DNA from: JAVBLP01 sp031553505
GTDB lineage: Bacteria > Elusimicrobiota > Endomicrobiia > Endomicrobiales > Endomicrobiaceae
Reading direction: 5' to 3'
Assembly (NCBI GenBank): GCA_031553505.1
Contig: JAVBLP010000004.1
Span: 102,617 to 166,616, forward strand
Length of the DNA stretch: 64,000 nucleotides
Below, piece after piece: positions 44,042 to 53,029 of the stretch. Position 1 is the stretch's first letter; each line of letters opens with the position of its first letter. Under the pieces are notes generated by a model that had not been told where the DNA came from, made no database searches, and saw only the letters and a program-made list of their open reading frames with translations. The position numbers were made by a program, and so were the translations under genes.

Positions 44042-44524
44042 ATGCAAAAATTATTTTCCGCTGCATTATTAGTTTTACTTTTTATGGCAAATTTTGCCTT
44101 GCCCGCTGTAAGCGGCGCGCTGGTTCTTCCGGTAAAAGAAAACAGCCCTGCCGCAACCGCGACCCGCGCGGAGCTGCAGTTTGGCAAAGACTACAGCGCT
44201 GTTTTCGCAAAAGTTTGTTTGTCGGTAACAAACAGCATTGTCAGCTTTGTGACCTTTTCAAATACTGCGGAAACGTCTTTTTCAAAAGCTTCCGAAAATT
44301 CTTTTTTAACACGCGACTTTATTTTTACAGGCATACGCCAGGACACGCCCGAAGTATCAGCATTTTACGGTGCGTTCAATAATAATATGTATCTGTCCCA
44401 TCCGGTTGCGGTGATATTTGCGGTGATATTTTCTTTTATGCTGTCCTATTTGGGATTATTGCGCCTTTTTGACGGCGCATCAACTATAAAAAATAAAAAT
44501 ATAAAGCCCGTTTTTGCGTATTAA
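44042..44524 (+). CDS. Small secreted/membrane protein, probably leaderless
   Basis: 160 residues. Signal peptide at 1-24 (ends ALPAVSG), a central polar part, and a C-terminal membrane helix (about 120-140, AVIFAVIFSFMLSYLGLLRLF). So it should be anchored with its middle in the periplasm. The signal peptide supports this ATG although it has no ribosome site. A terminator overlaps its stop. No family recognised; it precedes the giant gene and may work with it. Confidence 0.7.
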   Translation: MQKLFSAALLVLLFMANFALPAVSGALVLPVKENSPAATATRAELQFGKDYSAVFAKVCLSVTNSIVSFVTFSNTAETSFSKASENSFLTRDFIFTGIRQDTPEVSAFYGAFNNNMYLSHPVAVIFAVIFSFMLSYLGLLRLFDGASTIKNKNIKPVFAY

Positions 44525-44545
44525 CGCGAAACGGGTTTTTTCTTT
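44506..44545 (+). terminator. Terminator between the small secreted gene and the giant gene
   Basis: CCCGTTT (44507-44513) pairs with AAACGGG (44529-44535), with an inner GCG/CGC pair; TTTTTTCTTT follows. It overlaps the last codons of the small gene and ends just before the ribosome site of the giant gene. Confidence 0.75.
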
Positions 44546-44555
44546 GGGGGAAATA

Positions 44556-47500
44556 ATGTTTTTCAGGAAAATTTGTTCGGTTATTACGGCTGCGTGTTTG
44601 ATGCTTACTCTAGGACAGCCGCTTTTTGCGGCAATGCCGCGGGAAGAAAGTTCCGTCCGGCAGCTGTTTGCGGAAAGTAATGGCGCCGCCCACTCTGTCG
44701 TGCCCGATTCTTTCGGACAAGTTACCGCCAAAACAAATTTTGACAGCCCTGTTGTAGTAGTTAATATTCAGGATCTTCACAGCCACCCCCAGGCGCAGAA
44801 GAATATTACCGGCATTCTCGCGGCTTTAAGCAAACAATATAATGTTAAAAAAGTATTTATTGAAGGTGCCAGTGGAAACGTTGAAGTTTCATGGATTAAA
44901 AATATTTCCGATGAAAAATTCAGGGAAAGATTATCCGTGCAGATGCTTAATAGCGGCGTTTTAACCGCAGGAGAAAATTTTGCGCTTAATAATAACGTGG
45001 AACTATTCGGGCTTGAAGATAAAGAAGTGCACGAACAGAATATAAAAAGACTTTCGCGCATATATGAAAATGAAGAAAAATACGCTTCCATCGCAAAAAG
45101 CATTAAGGATGAAATAAATGTTCTTGCTAAAACTGCTCTCAGCGCTGAAAATGTAAAGTTTATAGATACGGTTGAAAAATACAGGGCACAGAAAATAGAT
45201 ACCGCAAAGTACTATAAAATCCTGTTGGATTATGTAGAAGAAATAAGCGCCGCTCCCGGGAAATATTACAATGCCCTCCCGATAACTAATTACAGTATTT
45301 CCGAAATAGAAAAAGTTATTGCTTTAGATAAAGCGTCGAAAAAACTCCGCCGGAAAAAAGTAAGCGTCGAGCTTGCCAAAGAAATACAAGAGATGAAGAA
45401 CACTATGTCTTTCAGCGAATATGAGGATTTTATACGCTATAGCGCAAATATGCAGGATATAGACGCGGTTTGTAAATTTCTTTACTCGAAAGGCGTTGAC
45501 GGCAAAACACACCCCAACTTAAAAACTTTTGTTTTGCTTAAAGAACTCAATTCAAATATAAACCCGGTAACTCTTTTTGAACAGGAACACGCTCTTCAAG
45601 AAGGAATCAGGGAAGCTCTTGCCGGAACGCAATACGAAAGGGAAATTTCTTTTTTAACGAGCTTTTCATATTATTTTGAAGGTTATCTCACCAACCAGCT
45701 GACCGCCAGCGGGGAATATTTTTTCAACAAATATGCCAAGGATTTCAAAGAGATATATGCCAAGCATGCTTTTATAAATGTTTTGCCTGTTATACATGAA
45801 GATTTTGATTTTTTCGGAAAATATTATTCGACTAACAATAAAAGAAATGAAATTTTTATAAATAACGTTGAAAAACAGGTTAAGCTTGATACGGGTAAAC
45901 AGTACTCTCAAAAAGATGCCGGAACAATGCTTAAAAATGCCGCAGAAGTTATTGTGCTTATTACCGGCGGATATCACAGCAAAGGCATTACGGAGCTGCT
46001 TAACGGCAAAAAGGTCAGCTCTATAGTAATTACTCCGAGGATAGCGGATGATAATTTCGATACCGCTTCACTCAGTTATAAAGAAACAATAATCAGCCAG
46101 GGCAAGGTTTTAAAAGAAGCGCTTGCTTTTATTGTCTCATCTAAATTAAGCCCGGAAAGACGCGCGTACATTTTAGGGCAAACCATTGCGTATCTTGCGG
46201 CTAACGGCGTAATGTTCAATGAAAACAATATAAACTACCTTTATGAAATAATGCAGGAAAAGATTAAAGAAGTTTTTCCGGTTGATACGCCCCAGGTTGT
46301 TTTTCAGCAGCAATCAAACAGCATTTTCATGTATATCGGCAATTCCGAGCCGATAATTTTGGCGAAAGACGCGCATGGCAATATTTCCTTCAACTATACA
46401 AGGCAAGCGCGGCAGGAGCAGGTTTCTGCTTCAGAAAAGAAAAGCACGGTACAGAAAATTACGTCATATTTTATGAAAGCTTTTATAAATGCGGAGCTTG
46501 CCGATAAAAGCAATGAGATTTTATACGCGGTAGTAAAAGAGCTGTTTATGGAAAACACCGCGATGTACCAATGGGGCCCGATTCCGGAAATTGAAAAAAG
46601 AATGCGCATGATTGAAGCCGGCGATACGGCTGTTTCGCGTACGATTGACGGTATAAATATTTCAGATGTCAGCAGGCTCCCTCATTTTTTTCAAGAAGCA
46701 GCTTTAATAAAACAGATTGAACTTGAAAATAACGACAGTAATAAACCTTCCGGAGGATCAAAAGGAAAAATTATGACTCCGAAAGAATTTTTTCTGTCGA
46801 TAACACAGCTGTTTGGCGTGTTATTTTCAATTTTTAAAGAATGTGAAAAGGCCGCAGCGTATACGATTGACAGTACATCAGAAACCGAAGTTAGAAAAGA
46901 AGAAGCAAATATTTCACAGTTAGCGGCTATTAAATATACTAAAAAAATTATGAACGGCAACTTTGTAAGAAGCCTGCCGCACAGAGTGCAGGTGTGGCTA
47001 GGTTCCGCTTTGGAAACTCTCGTGGTTAAGCCGGCGTTGAAAGCAATTGACCCGGAAATATCCGGTATTTTTGCCGCCGCGCACGGACAGGCAGGGCAGG
47101 CGTATATTGACAGGATGGAAACGGACATAAAATTTCAGATTCAGGCAAAAAATACTTCGCGCATGGTTTTTACAGTGTTGACGCTTCCTGTCACGCTTAT
47201 GCTGTACGCCTATATACAGACTATTACTATTGTACCAAACGCTATTTTGCTGTCAATCGGCCTGGCGGTACCACTTGTAATGATGATTGCGGCGGTGGCG
47301 GGGGGCATCAAAGAAAGTTATGTCCACTATAAATCTAATTTGGAAGTAGAAACGGCGCGGGAAAAAGGTGAAAGTTTCTATGCGCCGGAAATGACGCTTC
47401 CGGTAATTAAAAAAATTCTTGATTCAGTAAGCTGGATGCCGGTAAAAATAAAAATTGCCTTAGCGGCAATAGCGGAAACTATAATTATGAAGCCGCTGAT

Positions 47501-49808
47501 AGTTAAAAATATGCAGCAAAAATATGTTGCCGATTCTAAAACTCACGGCAGGATTACGGCTGCCGTGTTTGGCGCGGTTGGATTTGGCGTATCTGCGGCT
47601 ATTTCGCTGATCACCAAAATAAGTTTCGTATTTCTGGCGGCAATTGCTGCTCTTGTCACTATTTTGATTAATGCTGTTGTATATAATGTAAAAATTGCTT
47701 TTGCAGTATATAGAGATAAAATAAGTACGGTGCATAAAGAAAATATAGAACAGGGGTCATCAGGATATATTAAAAGGGTTGCAAGCGTTTTTGTGTTTCC
47801 CGTGTTAACGGTTGCGGCGGCAGGCGCGCTTACCATATTTTTAATCAACGGAAGCGTTGCCGCTTTATCTGCAGCTATAGCTTCCGGCGTAATCGTTTTA
47901 TCCGCAATAATTAAATTGTTTATTGATTCAATGCGTCCCGTCTATCAGGATTATAAGCGGTATACAAGCAAAAAATCTAAAAAAACTATGGATTTATACG
48001 GGGCTACCCACCAAAGCTTAAATATAAATTTATTTTATTTAAGAAGTTCTACTATTAATACTCCCATAGAAGCGCTCCACCGCACGGAGTTCAAAATGAA
48101 AAAAACTAAGTTCGGGGCGGAAATGAATATTTTGCTTTTCCCCGCGCGCTATGTGAAGAGAATTGGCGAACGCAAAATATATGATAACCTGACTTTTGTA
48201 GCAAGGGCGCGTGATAAAAATAATACCCCGATTTTTGCGGTATTCGATAAAGTTTCAGGAAGCGTTATATTGGCTCCTTACAGAGATCCCGAAGAATTCC
48301 CAGAACCGTTATACCTTACTTTTGATGAAATGGCTGACGCGCTCTACCGTAATAGTAATAAACTTATGGAGTTTATAACAAACAGGTTTACGGGAATGGG
48401 TCATACAGAGTTTGAAAATACTGAGCCAAGCGTTGTTGAAATTGACACGATTGACAGGAATCATAAAGGGGTAGACAGGAGCAAAGTAAGAATACACTGG
48501 TATTCCTACGATAATAGCGAGCTTCTGAAAAACAGCGACCTCAACTACGAAATAGAATCTGCGCGTAACATAGCAAAGCAGGAAAAAGGGATGAGAATGA
48601 AAAGATACTTTGTGTTTTTGGAAAACAATATAAACACAAAAGAGAAATTCGCTGATTACCTTGAAAATACTTTTATACAGCTTAGCAACGGAAATATAAT
48701 TGTCACTCCGGAGCTTGCAAAAAATCTTGCGGATGCCGGCCACCTGAAAGCGATTCTTGACCTGCTTCATGAAAAAGGAGCAAGCATAATGGTTTCAAGA
48801 AGCGCAAAAAATACTGTCCAACTGCCGCAGTCCGCTGAACAGCTTTTTGACGGCGTTTATCTTGCCGATGAGCTGATGTTTGAACTTAAAACCGAAAGCC
48901 AGAAAAAAGCGCTTGAGATTTCCAAGCCGGAAGATTTTGCAAAAGAAAATTTCAGGAAAATTATAAACGGGCAGGATTACGAATATATTGTAATCCCTGA
49001 ATCCGTTATTGAGAATTATGTGAAAGAGAACCCTATTTTAAGCAAAATAAACCTGCTGGATTTCTTATCCGGCTTATTTGAAGATACTTCTTTTTCTTCT
49101 ACAAGGAAGCTGGAAGGGTTGATTAGGAATTATGATATAAATTACTTTGTGGATAAATTCGGCAAAGTTGACAGAAGCGAGATAGATGACATTATAAGAG
49201 CCACATACGACAACAACAACAGCGATCCATATAGTGCGACGGACAACGTGCCTTTAAGGAATTTTCTTGTTTCTAAAATAGGCGAACACGCTGAAATCGT
49301 TAAAATTTATGACGCATATATGGAACTTAATCCTAAAAAAGATTCATTTAGGACGCGTTTTATTGAAGATTATTTTACGAAAATATTAGTTGCCACGGAA
49401 TACAGCAAGAGGGCTAATCTTTATCATGACACCAGAAGGCTGAACTGGGATGCGGAAAATATAACAGGCATCATCCTTTTAGAACAGGCTTTTTTAAGGG
49501 CGGACCGTAAAAGGCTGGTTGATGACGGCAGGATGGCAAAATTGCTGCAGGAAAAAAATGACAAATACAGAAAGCCCGGATATTTAAACGAAGAAAACTA
49601 TCTTGAAGAGTTGTCATTTATATATGTGGAAGGAAGCAGCGACGGAGCGATTTTTAGAATACCCGGAAGCGAAAGGCTTGCCGGCAGTTTAATAGATGCA
49701 CTTTTCTATTTTGGCGCTAAAATAGAAATTCCTGAAATAGATAAAGATTTTACCAGAAAACTGCGCATGAACGTAAACGCCGCGGCAGTAATAGCGCGCC
49801 AAGCATAA
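44556..49808 (+). CDS. Giant secreted multi-domain protein (about 1750 residues)
   Basis: 1750 residues from ATG 44556, with GGGGG 5 bases upstream. Signal peptide at about 1-27 (ends LFAAM). The N-terminal region (about 60-550) has VVNIQDLHSHPQAQKNI (near 68), VFIEGASGNVEV and VLITGGYHSKGITELL (near 467), a pattern I compare with TraB/ChaN-Tiki type or haem-handling hydrolase-like folds; this is weak. A central part (about 868-1125) has six or so membrane helices in three pairs. The last 600 residues are soluble and mixed helix/strand, with no motif I can name. Terminator follows. No repeats are obvious, which is unusual for so long a protein. Confidence 0.8.
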   Translation: MFFRKICSVITAACLMLTLGQPLFAAMPREESSVRQLFAESNGAAHSVVPDSFGQVTAKTNFDSPVVVVNIQDLHSHPQAQKNITGILAALSKQYNVKKVFIEGASGNVEVSWIKNISDEKFRERLSVQMLNSGVLTAGENFALNNNVELFGLEDKEVHEQNIKRLSRIYENEEKYASIAKSIKDEINVLAKTALSAENVKFIDTVEKYRAQKIDTAKYYKILLDYVEEISAAPGKYYNALPITNYSISEIEKVIALDKASKKLRRKKVSVELAKEIQEMKNTMSFSEYEDFIRYSANMQDIDAVCKFLYSKGVDGKTHPNLKTFVLLKELNSNINPVTLFEQEHALQEGIREALAGTQYEREISFLTSFSYYFEGYLTNQLTASGEYFFNKYAKDFKEIYAKHAFINVLPVIHEDFDFFGKYYSTNNKRNEIFINNVEKQVKLDTGKQYSQKDAGTMLKNAAEVIVLITGGYHSKGITELLNGKKVSSIVITPRIADDNFDTASLSYKETIISQGKVLKEALAFIVSSKLSPERRAYILGQTIAYLAANGVMFNENNINYLYEIMQEKIKEVFPVDTPQVVFQQQSNSIFMYIGNSEPIILAKDAHGNISFNYTRQARQEQVSASEKKSTVQKITSYFMKAFINAELADKSNEILYAVVKELFMENTAMYQWGPIPEIEKRMRMIEAGDTAVSRTIDGINISDVSRLPHFFQEAALIKQIELENNDSNKPSGGSKGKIMTPKEFFLSITQLFGVLFSIFKECEKAAAYTIDSTSETEVRKEEANISQLAAIKYTKKIMNGNFVRSLPHRVQVWLGSALETLVVKPALKAIDPEISGIFAAAHGQAGQAYIDRMETDIKFQIQAKNTSRMVFTVLTLPVTLMLYAYIQTITIVPNAILLSIGLAVPLVMMIAAVAGGIKESYVHYKSNLEVETAREKGESFYAPEMTLPVIKKILDSVSWMPVKIKIALAAIAETIIMKPLIVKNMQQKYVADSKTHGRITAAVFGAVGFGVSAAISLITKISFVFLAAIAALVTILINAVVYNVKIAFAVYRDKISTVHKENIEQGSSGYIKRVASVFVFPVLTVAAAGALTIFLINGSVAALSAAIASGVIVLSAIIKLFIDSMRPVYQDYKRYTSKKSKKTMDLYGATHQSLNINLFYLRSSTINTPIEALHRTEFKMKKTKFGAEMNILLFPARYVKRIGERKIYDNLTFVARARDKNNTPIFAVFDKVSGSVILAPYRDPEEFPEPLYLTFDEMADALYRNSNKLMEFITNRFTGMGHTEFENTEPSVVEIDTIDRNHKGVDRSKVRIHWYSYDNSELLKNSDLNYEIESARNIAKQEKGMRMKRYFVFLENNINTKEKFADYLENTFIQLSNGNIIVTPELAKNLADAGHLKAILDLLHEKGASIMVSRSAKNTVQLPQSAEQLFDGVYLADELMFELKTESQKKALEISKPEDFAKENFRKIINGQDYEYIVIPESVIENYVKENPILSKINLLDFLSGLFEDTSFSSTRKLEGLIRNYDINYFVDKFGKVDRSEIDDIIRATYDNNNSDPYSATDNVPLRNFLVSKIGEHAEIVKIYDAYMELNPKKDSFRTRFIEDYFTKILVATEYSKRANLYHDTRRLNWDAENITGIILLEQAFLRADRKRLVDDGRMAKLLQEKNDKYRKPGYLNEENYLEELSFIYVEGSSDGAIFRIPGSERLAGSLIDALFYFGAKIEIPEIDKDFTRKLRMNVNAAAVIARQA

Positions 49809-50294
49809 AATTATAATACTTGGGCTTGTCCTAAGTATGCCGCCGGCAAGATTTGCATCGAGCATGTACAACAGCCGGCGGCAACTTTTTTTATAGGTAC
49901 CTTAAACGATTAACACTTAATAAACAACAAAGAACAATTAAAAACAACAAAAATGATTTAAAAATCAATTTGTTTATAGTTATAATTTTTTTGTCGTTTT
50001 TTCCGCCTTAATGCAGTTTATAAGAAACGATTTGCAAATTTTATTGTTTGAGGCACATTTGACCTTGTGAGCCATCTTCGAATGTCGTAATCGGGGGACC
50101 TGCTTTAAATGGAATATCTGATAACAACATTTAAGCATGATTGTTAGCATAAAAGCCGCATATCAGCATACAGAACTTAAAAAATGGGTTCTGCGTAGGT
50201 AAAGTCTTAAAGTAGCTAAAAAAATATTAATTATTAATTGTTACTTGCCTTTTTATGTTATAATGTTTTTCCTTCCAAAAAATAATAAAGAGGT
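49809..50294. other. Gene-free gap, possible structured RNA
   Basis: 486 bases. After the terminator it is AT-rich. Between about 50040 and 50200 several hairpins can form: GCTTTAAATG (50103-50112) with CATTTAAGC (50130-50138), and CAGAAC (50171-50176) with GTTCTG (50189-50194). No known RNA family is recognised. A probable -10 (TATAAT, 50259-50264) for the next gene lies at the end. Confidence 0.3.
49839..49892 (+). terminator. Terminator of the giant gene
   Basis: Perfect 9-bp stem GCCGCCGGC (49839-49847) / GCCGGCGGC (49874-49882) with a 26-base loop, then AACTTTTTTT. Confidence 0.75.
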
Positions 50295-50300
50295 ATGGGA

Positions 50301-51314
50301 ATGAAAAAAAATCTATTAGTTTTTATTATGTTTTTTTGTACTTTTGCCTTTCCGGCGTATATTTACGCCGCGGGAAGCTCTGCCGGCACTGAATTTTCCG
50401 GAGTAAAATCCGCCAAGGTTTCAAAAAAGAAAATTATAGTTACCGAGAAAAACGGCAATAAAGCCGAATATGTAATAAAAGGCGTTTGTTACGCTCCTGA
50501 CGTAAACGGCGATTTGTACTGCGCGGATTATCATAAAGATCTGCCTTTGATAAAAGAAATCGGAGCTAACTCGCTCAGGACTTACAGGCCTTTGGGCTGT
50601 TATTACAGCGACGGCTCTTTTGACATTCAAAATTCTTTGGACATATTAAACACCTGCCTCAATGAAGGGCTTACAATAACCGTTGGTTTTTCGTACGAAG
50701 ATATGGCTGACGGCGGACTTATGGAACAGTACCTCAAAGAGTTTGGCGACCATCCCGCTATAATCGCGGTGGGTCTGGGCAATGAATATAATTATCACTA
50801 TGACGAATGGTTTTCAAAAGAAGAATGGCTGGAAAGGCTTGCCGCGGGAGTAAAAATCGCGAAAAAATACGCCCCGAATAAAATAATCGCTACTGTTCAC
50901 GGGGAAATGCCTTCCAAGGCAGAGTACAAAGAATACACAAATGCCGGCGTGCACCTTATAATGCTTAATATGTACAGGGGCGAAAACTTTGGTTTTGCTT
51001 CATCCGACTGGTATAAAATGACCAAAACTATGCCGTGGGTCCTTTCGGAATTCGGAAGAGGGTCGCTTGATGGCGAAGGCAACGATACTTCGCATCTCCA
51101 GAAAAATTACATTGAAAATTTAGTAAAAAGCATGGAGCAGGGCTACCTTTTTACTTTAGTAGATGATCCGGGAAAAGGCGCTTACGAAATATCGCCAAAT
51201 ATCGGCAGGGAAGACAGCATGGGCATTTATGACGCGGACAGAAACCCCAAGCCCGCGGTGCAGGCCGTGAAACAGGAATATAATACAATTGAAGGAATGG
51301 TTCCGTTAAATTAA
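50301..51314 (+). CDS. Secreted glycoside-hydrolase-like TIM-barrel protein
   Basis: 337 residues. Signal peptide at about 1-22. The body has TIM-barrel glycosidase marks: KGVCYAPDVNG, ANSLRTYRPLG, VGLGNEYNYHY (Asn-Glu, acid/base) and WVLSEFGRGS (nucleophile Glu), as in the GH-A clan (GH2/GH5/GH72-like). Substrate is a beta-linked glycan by family; not known here. Start: ATG 50301 has AGAGG at the right 7-base distance; the in-frame ATG at 50295 is too close. The stop overlaps the start of the next gene by one base. Confidence 0.8.
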   Translation: MKKNLLVFIMFFCTFAFPAYIYAAGSSAGTEFSGVKSAKVSKKKIIVTEKNGNKAEYVIKGVCYAPDVNGDLYCADYHKDLPLIKEIGANSLRTYRPLGCYYSDGSFDIQNSLDILNTCLNEGLTITVGFSYEDMADGGLMEQYLKEFGDHPAIIAVGLGNEYNYHYDEWFSKEEWLERLAAGVKIAKKYAPNKIIATVHGEMPSKAEYKEYTNAGVHLIMLNMYRGENFGFASSDWYKMTKTMPWVLSEFGRGSLDGEGNDTSHLQKNYIENLVKSMEQGYLFTLVDDPGKGAYEISPNIGREDSMGIYDADRNPKPAVQAVKQEYNTIEGMVPLN

Positions 51315-52582
51315 TGAAACTTGAAATTAACAGCGAATTTAAAGAAGCGCGCGATTTAATATCGCAGACAAACGACTGCGTTTTTGTCACCGGCAATGCC
51401 GGCACCGGCAAAACCACGTTTTTAAGATATTATATTTCGCGCGCTCATAAAAAAACCGTGGTGCTCGCGCCTACCGGCGTTGCCGCGCTCAATGCCGGCG
51501 GTGAAACGGTGCATTCGTTTTTTGATTTTAAGCCGGATATTACGCTTGCCAAAGTGAAAAAGAAAAAACTTACGGATAAGTCTATTTATAAACAGGTAGA
51601 AACGATAATAATCGATGAAGCTTCGATGCTCCGCTGCGACATTTTAGACTGTATAGATAAGTTTTTAAGGCTCAACAGGGAATTCCATCAGCAGCCTTTC
51701 GGAGGCGTTCAGATAGTTTTTATCGGTGATTTATGCCAGCTTCCGCCAGTTGTCACAAGAAGCGAAAGCTATATTTTTAACACCGTTTATAAATCCCCGT
51801 ATTTTTTAAGCGCTCACTCTTTAAACGGCTGTATGCTGCACACGGTTGAGCTTAAAAAAATATACCGCCAGCAGGAAAGCGTTTTTGTCACGCTTTTAAA
51901 TGCCGTGCGCAACGGTAACGCGGGCGAACCGGAACTCGCGTTGTTAAACCGGAAAGTAAGCTCCGGGCTTTTGGACAAGCCGATGGCGATATACCTTACA
52001 ACGACAAATAAAAAAGCCGCGGTTATAAACCAGCAGTACCTTTCAAGGCTCAAAAGCGATCACGCGGTTTTTGTCGCGGAAACCGAAAATATCGCGGAAG
52101 ATTCCAAAATACTGCCCGCGGAGTTTGAGCTTGTAATAAAAAAAGGCGCGCAGGTGATGATGGTCAATAACGATTCCAAAAGCCGCTGGGTAAACGGTTC
52201 TGTCGGAATAGTCGAAGATATAAGAAGCGATATCTATTCCGATAAAACTATCGTACACGTGAAATTTCAAAACGGCAGGGTTGAGCAGGTTGAACCTTAT
52301 AAATGGGAGCTTTTCAAGTATAAATGGAATGACGGACTTCAGCAGATAGAAACGGAAAGCGCCGGTTTTTTTAAACAATATCCTATAAAGCTTTCCTGGG
52401 CTGTTACTATACACAAAAGCCAGGGGAAGACGTTTGATAGTGTCATAATTGATATGGAAAACGGCTCTTTCGCGCCCGGACAGCTTTACGTGGCGCTCAG
52501 CCGCTGCACTTCGTTTGACGGTATAAGCCTTTCCCGCCCGCTTACAAAGCGCGATATTATCCCGCCAAGGTTTTATTTTTAG
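51314..52582 (+). CDS. PIF1-like ATP-dependent DNA helicase
   Basis: 422 residues, superfamily 1 helicase. Walker A VTGNAGTGKTTFLRYY (about 25-40), IIIDEASMLRCD (Walker B), FIGDLCQLPPV (motif III), and late TIHKSQGKTFDSVIID with YVALSRC (motifs V/VI), the RecD2/PIF1 arrangement. PIF1 helicases unwind G4 and R-loop structures. TAATG overlap couples it to the glycosidase, a pairing without obvious functional sense. Confidence 0.93.
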   Translation: MKLEINSEFKEARDLISQTNDCVFVTGNAGTGKTTFLRYYISRAHKKTVVLAPTGVAALNAGGETVHSFFDFKPDITLAKVKKKKLTDKSIYKQVETIIIDEASMLRCDILDCIDKFLRLNREFHQQPFGGVQIVFIGDLCQLPPVVTRSESYIFNTVYKSPYFLSAHSLNGCMLHTVELKKIYRQQESVFVTLLNAVRNGNAGEPELALLNRKVSSGLLDKPMAIYLTTTNKKAAVINQQYLSRLKSDHAVFVAETENIAEDSKILPAEFELVIKKGAQVMMVNNDSKSRWVNGSVGIVEDIRSDIYSDKTIVHVKFQNGRVEQVEPYKWELFKYKWNDGLQQIETESAGFFKQYPIKLSWAVTIHKSQGKTFDSVIIDMENGSFAPGQLYVALSRCTSFDGISLSRPLTKRDIIPPRFYF

Positions 52583-52596
52583 CCGCCGCCCTTCGA

Positions 52597-52625
52597 TTGA
52601 CTTTAGTTATAAAATCGACTAAAAT
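52597..52625 (+). promoter_or_regulatory. Promoter of tRNA-Arg
   Basis: TTGACT (52597-52602), 17-base spacer, TAAAAT (52620-52625); inferred start about 10 bases before the tRNA. Confidence 0.6.
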
Positions 52626-52641
52626 AAACATTCATAATAAT

Positions 52642-52715
52642 GCGCCCATAGCTCAATTGGATAGAGCGTTTGACTACGAATCAAAAGGTTAGAGGTTCAA
52701 CTCCTCTTGGGCGCG
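52642..52715 (+). tRNA. tRNA-Arg (anticodon ACG)
   Basis: 74 bases, full cloverleaf: acceptor GCGCCCA/TGGGCGC, D stem GCTC/GAGC, anticodon stem TTTGA/TCAAA with loop CTACGAA (anticodon ACG, read as ICG), T stem AGAGG/CCTCT, discriminator G. CCA is not encoded. Its 3' end is repeated at 57236. Confidence 0.95.
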
Positions 52716-52890
52716 TTTTAGAATTCGTCTTTTGAAGTTATGTCTCTGCAGAACCAAGCTCATTTATTTTCATAAACTTCGCTGTCACCCGCCTCGCAAA
52801 AATTACAAAATACTCTTCTAAAATTTTGCTGCAAATGCTTTGCCTAAATGCCTAAAGATTAAAACGCTTCACTAAAATCTTTTTCCACAA
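52706..52890. repeat. Left copy of the tRNA-Arg 3' end repeat (attL-like) and flank
   Basis: CTTGGGCGCGTTTT (52706-52719) is repeated exactly at 57236-57249. The following 170 or so bases also match the right copy with many changes (for example CTCATTTATTTTCA, AAACTT, CCCGCC, and later AAAACGCTTCACTAAAAT against AAAACTTTTCATTAAAAT). The sulfatase unit lies between the two. The rest of the gap to 53029 has no gene. Confidence 0.65.
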
Positions 52891-52910
52891 AATAGAAATC
52901 AGATGTAGTA

Positions 52911-52938
52911 TTGTAAACGGTGTTAATTTGTGTATAAT
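52911..52938 (+). promoter_or_regulatory. Probable promoter of the sulfatase gene
   Basis: TTGTAA (52911-52916), 16-base spacer, TATAAT (52933-52938). It leaves a leader of about 85 bases before the sulfatase ATG. Confidence 0.45.
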
Positions 52939-53029
52939 AAAACAAAAGGAACCGCGCTAACTTTGTTTTGGTAAGTTATAGTCTTACTTAAACAATAACC
53001 TCAAAATTAATAAAGGAGGCAGGAAAAGT

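Noticed and set aside
50040..50200. 6S RNA, tmRNA or SRP RNA
   Set aside because: The conserved parts of these RNAs (tmRNA ends, SRP GGAA-type loop, 6S central bubble) could not be found.
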